Shown in pieces: positions 58,736 through 64,000 of a stretch of DNA of 64,000 bases. The translations under genes were made by a program, and so were the position numbers. A model generated the notes under the pieces. That model searched no databases. It had not been told where the DNA came from and saw only the letters and a list, made by a program, of their open reading frames with translations. Source of the stretch: Bacillota bacterium (GTDB lineage: Bacteria > Bacillota > Clostridia > Lachnospirales > Lachnospiraceae); contig JAEZZO010000052.1 in assembly GCA_023418475.1 (NCBI GenBank), positions 163,017 to 227,016 of the forward strand, read 5' to 3'. How positions within the stretch are numbered: position 1 is the first letter of the stretch; every line of letters begins with the position of its first letter.

Positions 58736-58858
58736 ATATAAAGGTGTAAGTGAAAAAACGATATCCATCAGTATTTATATAAAGTTATGATAGGGGATTT
58801 TTTGATACGATGGTATTTAGCAGTTTATGAAAATGAATAAGGATAGGGGAAATATGGT

Positions 58859-59557
58859 ATGATGAAAGAATATAAACCCGTAGTTGAATATAATAAGGCA
58901 GAAAGAAATGCAAACCAACAGAATTCCGTTATTTTTGCTCTTCTTGCAGCAGCCCTGTATTCGATAAATTCGCCTATATCAAAGCTTTTATTAAAAGAAA
59001 TTCCAGCATCCATGATGGCAGCGTTATTATATCTGGGAGCTGGCTTAGGGATGTCTATCATTAGTATATTCCGTTATAGAACTGGAAGAGCAAAGATACT
59101 ATCTGCTGTGAATTTATCAGAAGTATCCTTTTCACGTGGTTCGCTTTTCATCCTGTTGGGGTGTGTCTGTTGGGGGGTTGAAAATAGTTGTACGAGAATG
59201 CTTTCCGTAAAAGATCCTTTGCAGGTGGTAATCATAAAGGGCTTTGGATCCGGTATTGCTTCCTTGATTATCTCTATAGCTATCAGAGAAATCGCAAATA
59301 ATACAGTATATATTATTTGCGCCTTGATATTAGGATTTGTTTCGTACGGACTGAGTATTTACTTCTATGTGACTGCACAAAGAGAGTTGGGAGCAGCCAG
59401 AACCAGTGCTTACTATGCGGCAGCTCCCTTTCTTGGAGCAGTAGTATCTTTTGCAATATTTCTGCAGGTGCCCACGATATCGTTTATGGTTGCATCTTTT
59501 TTCATGGCAGGTGGTACTTATTTTACATCATCAATAAAACCTGAAATAAAATCTTAG
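58859..59557 (+). CDS. EamA/DMT-family transporter lacking the central helices
   Basis: 232 residues, versus about 290-310 for the ten-helix family. The first two helices (IFALLAAALYSINSPISKLL; MMAALLYLGAGLGMSIISIF) belong to EamA repeat 1. The sequence then jumps via RAKILSAVNLSEVSFSRG to the first helix of repeat 2 (SLFILLGCVCWGVENSCTRM), followed by PLQVVIIKGFGSGIASLI and the rest. Helices 3-5 appear to be missing in frame, leaving seven. AGGGGA supports the ATG at 58859. Either an in-frame deletion product or an unusual short form; its activity is doubtful. Confidence 0.78.
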   Translation: MMKEYKPVVEYNKAERNANQQNSVIFALLAAALYSINSPISKLLLKEIPASMMAALLYLGAGLGMSIISIFRYRTGRAKILSAVNLSEVSFSRGSLFILLGCVCWGVENSCTRMLSVKDPLQVVIIKGFGSGIASLIISIAIREIANNTVYIICALILGFVSYGLSIYFYVTAQRELGAARTSAYYAAAPFLGAVVSFAIFLQVPTISFMVASFFMAGGTYFTSSIKPEIKS

Positions 59558-60747
59558 CATACGGCTTTCGTCTTTCTCATTTTTTCATTGATTAAAATAC
59601 CAATAATTAAGATTGCAGGAAATAATATGGCAGCCAGAATTCCTGCTTTTAAATTATCATGAAAAGCACCGGATATAAGTCCAACATAGGTAGGTCCTCC
59701 GGAGCAGCCAAGATCTCCGGCAAGAGCAAGAAATGCATACATTGCAGTCCCTCCGCCCCGGATAGAAACAGCGGCCATGCTAAAGGTACCGGGCCATAAT
59801 ATACCAACCGACAAACCGCAGATTCCGCAGCCAATCAGGCCTATTATGGGGTAGGGAGCCAGTGAAATAATAAGATAGGAAAAAACACACAAAATACTGC
59901 TATAGAGCATAAACCGGTCCAGATTGATTTTATCGCCATATTTTCCATAAATTGCTCTGGAGGTTCCCATCAGTAACGCAAACAGCATAGGACCTGCCAA
60001 ATCGCCGATCGTTTTCGTAACACCAAGACCTTTTTCGGCAAAGGTTGAGGCCCACTGACTGACAGACTGTTCACTTGCACCAGCACAGACCATCACCAGC
60101 ATCAATACCCAGAAGACCTTTTTACGAACTAATTCTTTTAAACGGAGTCCATTCTCGTTTTCTGCAATCAATGGTGCAATGGGTACTTTTGCAAAAACAA
60201 CAGCATTTATGAGAGGGATAAGGGCCCAAATACAGGCTAGTACCTTCCAATGGCTAATACCAAAGAAGCGGAAGAACAAAGTAGTAAAAAGAACTACACT
60301 AACCTGCCCCCAGCAATAAAAGGAATGCAGCAGACTCATAGCCTTTTCTTTATTTTTGGTAGGACAGGCTTCCACAATCGGGCTGATCAGTACCTCAAGT
60401 AAGCCCCCGCCTACTGCGTATACCATTACAGCAAGCAATAAACCAATATAAGGATCGCTAAATAAATCAGGCAGAATTGTAAGCAGGATAAGTCCTGCTG
60501 CCGAACAGATATGGGCGATTAAGGCAGATGCCCGGTATCCGATTTTATCGATAAAGCTTAACGAGAGAAGGTCAATCACCAGCTGTAAGCCAAAGTTAAT
60601 CGTTACCAGCAGGGTAATTTTCGATAATGAAATATGATAGCTTGACTGAAAGGTTATAAATAATAAGGGTGCAAAATTATTTACGATGGCCTGCACAACA
60701 TAACCAACAAAGCAGGCATATACGGTTTTATTATAATTACGGTTCAT
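59554..60747 (-). CDS. major facilitator superfamily transporter
   Basis: 397 residues with about twelve hydrophobic helices. The loop between helices 2 and 3 reads SFIDKIGYRASALIAH, the MFS A-motif region (D-x-x-G-x-R). GAASEQSVSQWASTF and RAIYGKYGDKINLDRFM lie in the second half (second A-like motif). It resembles the FucP/GlpT-like sugar or unknown-substrate MFS groups; the substrate cannot be assigned. AGGAG precedes the ATG. It converges on the EamA-type gene, overlapping its stop by 4 bases. Confidence 0.88.
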   Translation of the reverse strand: MNRNYNKTVYACFVGYVVQAIVNNFAPLLFITFQSSYHISLSKITLLVTINFGLQLVIDLLSLSFIDKIGYRASALIAHICSAAGLILLTILPDLFSDPYIGLLLAVMVYAVGGGLLEVLISPIVEACPTKNKEKAMSLLHSFYCWGQVSVVLFTTLFFRFFGISHWKVLACIWALIPLINAVVFAKVPIAPLIAENENGLRLKELVRKKVFWVLMLVMVCAGASEQSVSQWASTFAEKGLGVTKTIGDLAGPMLFALLMGTSRAIYGKYGDKINLDRFMLYSSILCVFSYLIISLAPYPIIGLIGCGICGLSVGILWPGTFSMAAVSIRGGGTAMYAFLALAGDLGCSGGPTYVGLISGAFHDNLKAGILAAILFPAILIIGILINEKMRKTKAVC

Positions 60748-60757
60748 TTCAATTCTC

Positions 60758-61147
60758 CTATGGTAAAAGCGTCGTTTTATTCAGCTGGCTTATCAGCTTT
60801 TCAATCCGTTTCATCTGGGTTGTTGTCAGATGAGCTTCTCTTTCTTTCAAAGTAATGATAAATATAGCTAAATTTTCTTCCCTAATACAGATTGAGATTC
60901 GCTTGGCATACTGCGAACCTCTTTTGGCCTGCAGGATGAAAGGTGATGTATCAGTTCAGGCTCCCTTTCTCCGATATCATATAGAACACTTGATGCAATC
61001 GCTTACGACTGCTTTGTCAGGATTATCTAATCCATCTGCTAGCTCAGCAATTGCTTTCCTATTCGGATTTTCACATAAACTGACCGCTATTTCAATATTT
61101 GGTTTCTCATCATGCCTTCCTAGACTGCATACTAACTTTTCTATCAA
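60758..61147 (-). pseudogene. decayed HEAT-repeat protein gene
   Basis: On the minus strand, from TTG 61147 after GGAGAG, one reads IEKLVCSLGRHDEKPNIEIA, then VSLCENPNRKAIAELADGL, then DNPDKAVVSDCIK. A one-base insertion near 60987 causes an early stop, and in the next frame the text resumes as VLYDIGEREPELI. It then passes directly to HLSSCRPKEV, as if about 100 residues were deleted, and a further frame change gives LAIFIITLKEREAHLTTTQM, then KRIEKLISQLNK, up to the TAG at 60758. The pieces fit one HEAT-repeat-type protein in order, so this is a pseudogene with at least two frameshifts and an internal deletion. Confidence 0.7.
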
Positions 61148-61178
61148 TTATATACTCTCCTTTCATTTGTATAACTAT

Positions 61179-61328
61179 TAGGTAAGCGAAACGCAAGAAT
61201 TATATTAAATGTATACACAAAAAGCACATGTTCTGGAGCGGAAGTAAAGCGAAAGGAGCGTTGGAGCGGAGAAATATGTGCTTTCTGTGTATACAATTTG
61301 AACAACTATATAGTTTCGCAATTGCCTA
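61179..61328. mobile_element. MITE-like palindromic element, copy 2
   Basis: 150 bp. Starts TAGGTAAGCGAAAC and ends GTTTCGCAATTGCCTA. Inner arms GTATACACAAAAAGCACAT and its near complement ATGTGCTTTCTGTGTATAC surround GGAGCGGAAG...GGAGCGTTGGAGCGG, the same centre as copy 1. GTATAACTAT at 61169-61178 is repeated exactly at 61329-61338, a perfect 10-bp target duplication. Inserted upstream of the HEAT pseudogene. Confidence 0.87.
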
Positions 61329-61588
61329 GTATAACTATTCTAGAAAATAGATTTATGTAGTTGATATTATTATAGAATAGGTTAGATAAATAATCCACCA
61401 GATTATAAGCAAAGAGGTTAAAGTTAAATGATGAAATATTTAAAAATTAGTATATGGTATTGAAAAGGAGTACCTAAAAATTGCAGTGAAGGGATACAGC
61501 AGTGAGAGCTCATAAAATCACATAATTATGGAATGTTTGGCATGAAAAATTCATGAAAGATTCTGATTGTCAAAACAATTGATTTTCG

Positions 61589-61617
61589 TTGACTTTATGT
61601 CTTGTGTTTGCTATATT
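61589..61617 (+). promoter_or_regulatory. promoter of the amino-acid ABC transporter operon
   Basis: TTGACT (61589-61594) and TATATT (61612-61617), spacer 17. Confidence 0.65.
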
Positions 61618-61632
61618 ATGTATCAATAGAGC

Positions 61633-61680
61633 AAAGGAGTTTTTCTACATGGAATAGTGTGGGAAGAACTCCTTTTTTCT
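61633..61680 (+). terminator. leader terminator (possible attenuator) before the amino-acid ABC genes
   Basis: AGGAGTTTTTC pairs with GAAGAACTCCT (one G-U pair) and is followed by TTTTTTCTTT. It lies within the ~85-base leader between promoter and ATG and there is no gene upstream on this strand that it could end. This suggests transcription attenuation by an unknown signal. Confidence 0.65.
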
Positions 61681-61707
61681 TTAAAAAAAATTAGAAAGGG
61701 AGTCATT

Positions 61708-62358
61708 ATGGATTTTAGTTTTTTAAACACTTTACTTCCGATGCTTTTTAGTGGATTGAAGGTCACATTGCTGATATCGGTAATAGGTATTCTCATTGGA
61801 TTTGCAATCGGAGCAATTACCGGATTTGGATTACAGGCAAACAATAGAATTGCGAAAACGATGGCAGGTGTTTATATCTGGATTATCAGAGGAACGCCGT
61901 TAATTGTACAGGCTTTGTATGTATATTTTGTAATTCCGAAAATATTAAGAGTAGATTTAGATTCATTAATTTGCGGAATTATAGTTATTTCGTTAAACTC
62001 AGGAGCCTTTATTGCAGAAATTGTCAGAGGTGCATTACAGGGAATTGATGCAGGGCAGAAGGAGGCCGGTGTGTCTCTTGGATTGACGAATTCACAAACC
62101 CTGTGGCATGTAATTGTTCCCCCGGCATTTCGTTCTATGGTGCCCGCATTATTCAACCAATTTATTATTTCGGTGAAGGACACGTCACTGCTATCTGTTA
62201 TTACGGTGAAGGAAATCACTCATAATATTAGTATTTATGCATCAAGATCATTTAAAACAATCGAAGCATATACAACCGGAGCATTATTCTACCTGGCACT
62301 GATATCTCTATTGATAATTCTTCAGAAGCAGGTAGAAAGAAAGATAAATAAGAGGTGA
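61708..62358 (+). CDS. polar amino-acid ABC transporter permease
   Basis: 216 residues, HisM/GlnP family. About five membrane helices. Signature EAGVSLGLTNSQTLWHVIVP with PPAFRSMVPALFNQFI is the EAA loop that docks the ATPase, and IIRGTPLIVQALYVYFVIP is characteristic of the family. ATG 61708 after AAAGGGAG; the frame is open to 61657 through the leader terminator. Works with the ATPase encoded 4 bases downstream. No periplasmic-type binding protein gene is adjacent. Confidence 0.93.
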   Translation: MDFSFLNTLLPMLFSGLKVTLLISVIGILIGFAIGAITGFGLQANNRIAKTMAGVYIWIIRGTPLIVQALYVYFVIPKILRVDLDSLICGIIVISLNSGAFIAEIVRGALQGIDAGQKEAGVSLGLTNSQTLWHVIVPPAFRSMVPALFNQFIISVKDTSLLSVITVKEITHNISIYASRSFKTIEAYTTGALFYLALISLLIILQKQVERKINKR

Positions 62359-62362
62359 TTCT

Positions 62363-63103
62363 GTGGCAGATTTATTTAATATTGTTAATCTATCAAAAAA
62401 CTTTGGTGAACTCGAAGTGCTAAAGGACATCAATGTAAATGTGCAGGAAGGAGAAGTAATCTGTATCATAGGACCTTCCGGTTCAGGAAAGAGTACCTTG
62501 CTTCGTTGTATTAATCAGCTGGAGATACCAACAGGCGGGAAAATACTGTATAAGAACAAAGATATTCTGTCATCCAGGCAGATTACACTTCGCGACCTGC
62601 GAGAAGAGGTGGGGATGGTATTCCAGCGGTTCAACCTATTCCCGATGAAAAATGTTCTGCATAACATCACGCTGGCACCAATTTTAACGAAAAAGAAGAA
62701 TAAGGCGGAAGCTAAGGAAAAGGCGCTGGAGTTACTTGCCAAGGTAGGGTTACAGGAAAAGGCATATGCTATGCCCTCCACACTCTCCGGAGGTCAGCAG
62801 CAGCGTGTTGCGATTGCCAGAGCATTGGCAATGGAGCCGGTTGCGCTGCTTTTTGATGAACCAACCTCTGCACTAGATCCTGAATTAGTCGGAGATGTCC
62901 TTGAGGTTATGAAGACCCTGGCACAGGAAGGTATGACCATGCTTGTAGTAACGCATGAAATGGAATTCGCAAGAGATGTTGCCGATCGGGTCATCTTTAT
63001 GGCAGATGGATATATTGTAGAGGAAGGAAGTCCGGATGAGATTTTTGTTAATCCGAAGAATGACAGAACCAGAGCCTTCCTATCTAGAATACTAAATAAG
63101 TAA
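62363..63103 (+). CDS. polar amino-acid ABC transporter ATP-binding protein
   Basis: 246 residues, GlnQ/HisP family. Walker A GPSGSGKSTLLRCIN, Q-loop VGMVFQRFNLFPMKNVLHNI, signature STLSGGQQQRVAIARAL, Walker B LLFDEPTSALDPE, and switch His VTHEMEFARDVADRVIFM. GTG start at 62363 after AGAGGTG. It forms the importer with the upstream permease. Confidence 0.95.
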   Translation: MADLFNIVNLSKNFGELEVLKDINVNVQEGEVICIIGPSGSGKSTLLRCINQLEIPTGGKILYKNKDILSSRQITLRDLREEVGMVFQRFNLFPMKNVLHNITLAPILTKKKNKAEAKEKALELLAKVGLQEKAYAMPSTLSGGQQQRVAIARALAMEPVALLFDEPTSALDPELVGDVLEVMKTLAQEGMTMLVVTHEMEFARDVADRVIFMADGYIVEEGSPDEIFVNPKNDRTRAFLSRILNK

Positions 63104-63122
63104 AACAGAACGGAGTGCTTAT

Positions 63123-63722
63123 ATGGAGAGATATTATATAACAATTTCAAGGCAATTTGGTAGTCTTGGAAGACCAATTGCAAGGGAGTTATCAGAGATA
63201 CTAGGTGTGGAATACTATGATAGAGATATCGTTGAACAAACCTCTAAGAAAATGAATTTACCAGTGTCGAAGGTCAGTGATAAAGAAGAACAGATAACGA
63301 AATTAAGCTTCTTTGATATGCTATTTCCTCTGGGAGAAGCTTCAATCGATACGCAGGATAAAATCTTTGATGTGCAAAAACAGATCATAATAAATTTTGC
63401 AGAACGAGGCTCAGGAATTTTTGTTGGAAGGTGTGCGGATTATATTCTTAAGGATTATGTCAATTGCCTGCATGTGTTTATCTATGCACCTAGTGAGCAG
63501 AGGTATCAAAACTGTGTGAATACCCTGCAGATGGAACCTGCACAAGCAACTAAAATGATGGTGGAGGTTGATAAAGCAAGAGAACGATATTGGTTAAAAT
63601 ATGCAAAATACAAGCCGTCCGATATAAAAAACAGACATATCATGATTGACAGCAGTATTTTGGGAGTGAAAGGGACTGCTAAAATATTAGCAAATATCAT
63701 AAAAGAAAAATATGGTACATAG
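63123..63722 (+). CDS. cytidylate kinase-like family protein
   Basis: 199 residues. ITISRQFGSLGRPIARELSE is the atypical P-loop region of the cytidylate-kinase-like (AAA_33/PF13189-type) proteins; VEYYDRDIVEQTSKKMNL and GSGIFVGRCADYIL follow. In place of Cmk's GPxGxGKS the glycine loop is SRQFGSLGR, so nucleotide substrate and activity are unknown. The ATG follows CGGAGTG, 19 bases after the ABC ATPase, so it may be co-transcribed. The remaining 278 bases of the window show no gene. Confidence 0.85.
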   Translation: MERYYITISRQFGSLGRPIARELSEILGVEYYDRDIVEQTSKKMNLPVSKVSDKEEQITKLSFFDMLFPLGEASIDTQDKIFDVQKQIIINFAERGSGIFVGRCADYILKDYVNCLHVFIYAPSEQRYQNCVNTLQMEPAQATKMMVEVDKARERYWLKYAKYKPSDIKNRHIMIDSSILGVKGTAKILANIIKEKYGT

Positions 63723-64000
63723 ATTGGTAAGGAAGAAGGCCTATTCACTTTCTGAAAAAGCCATCAAAAAGCAAAAAGCACGGGTATTAATATAAATAGG
63801 CAGAGTAGCGCAAGGAAATAAGATTTGACATAAGATTTATTTATCGGCTTCATAAAATATTTGAATAATGTAAGCTTGAGTTTCCGTAAACTGTAGTCCG
63901 AAAATGAATAAATCTAACCAAAGTGCCAATCTGCTATTTTTTGAAAGGTACTTGAGTGGCAGTTACTGGACTAGAAGTACTTTAATAAGCCCCGCCTAAG

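Noticed and set aside
60855..61181. 108-codon plus-strand frame
   Set aside because: It is antisense to the HEAT pseudogene, whose minus-strand segments give far more protein-like text.
61618..61708. T-box leader before the amino-acid ABC genes
   Set aside because: The leader is only about 85 bases and has no TGGNACCGCG-type T-box sequence.
1..64000. tRNA or rRNA genes
   Set aside because: No cloverleaf with GGTTCGAATCC-type T arm or rRNA-like sequence was recognised on either strand.

Overview
The window looks like a chromosomal segment of an anaerobic, moderately low-GC Firmicute, most likely a Lachnospiraceae-type clostridium. Reasons: strong AGGAGG-type ribosome sites, the anaerobic (cobalt-early) cobalamin route with a short CbiX, LicT-controlled beta-glucoside PTS genes, a rubrerythrin, and the overall gene style. 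No taxon marker such as rRNA is present, so the family is an inference.

Layout. (1) 0.2-7.8 kb: a mixed block with an XRE regulator, a membrane-anchored alpha/beta hydrolase, an AraC/GyrI-type regulator, a nucleotidyltransferase, a UvrA-like paralog and a secreted SH3-type protein. (2) 7.9-32.1 kb: a cobalamin riboswitch with its own terminator, followed by a co-directional hem/cbi/cob cluster. It encodes glutamyl-tRNA to uroporphyrinogen III (hemA, hemL, hemB, hemC, hemD fused to cobA), precorrin-2 to cobyrinate (cbiX, cbiL, cbiH, cbiF, cbiG, cbiD, cbiJ fused to a precorrin-2 dehydrogenase, cbiE-cbiT fusion, cbiC, cbiA) and late assembly (btuR, cbiP, cbiB, cobD, two CobU-like proteins, cobS, cobT, a cobC-like phosphatase). 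No heme branch, cobalt transporter or lower-ligand (bza) genes are visible. (3) 32.1-37.3 kb: a LicT regulon with two antiterminator/terminator leaders controlling licT, a 6-phospho-beta-glucosidase, a IIBCA permease and an HPr that carries Lys at position 46. (4) 37.5-43.3 kb: Lrp-like and ArsR-like regulators and the Leloir genes galK, galE, galT. (5) 43.4-54.1 kb: shikimate kinase-like protein, DUF3006/MBL pair, ThpR-like 2H protein, YaiI-like protein, rubrerythrin, uvrB-uvrA, an HD nucleotidase-like protein and an uncharacterised protein. (6) 54.4-64 kb: a secreted protein, an ABC-2 exporter with a TetR regulator, an internally shortened EamA transporter, an MFS transporter, a decayed HEAT-repeat gene, an amino-acid ABC transporter without a binding protein, and a cytidylate-kinase-like protein.

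The most unusual feature is non-coding. The intergenic gaps carry families of short structured repeats. One family places a hairpin directly before the Shine-Dalgarno of at least seven to nine unrelated genes. A second places a hairpin over the stop codon of four genes of the cobalamin cluster, with compensating base changes between copies. A third is a nested hairpin with a conserved CCAGG internal loop. There are also three copies of a roughly 150-bp palindromic MITE, two of them flanked by perfect 10-bp target duplications, and one further palindromic element with 28-bp arms.
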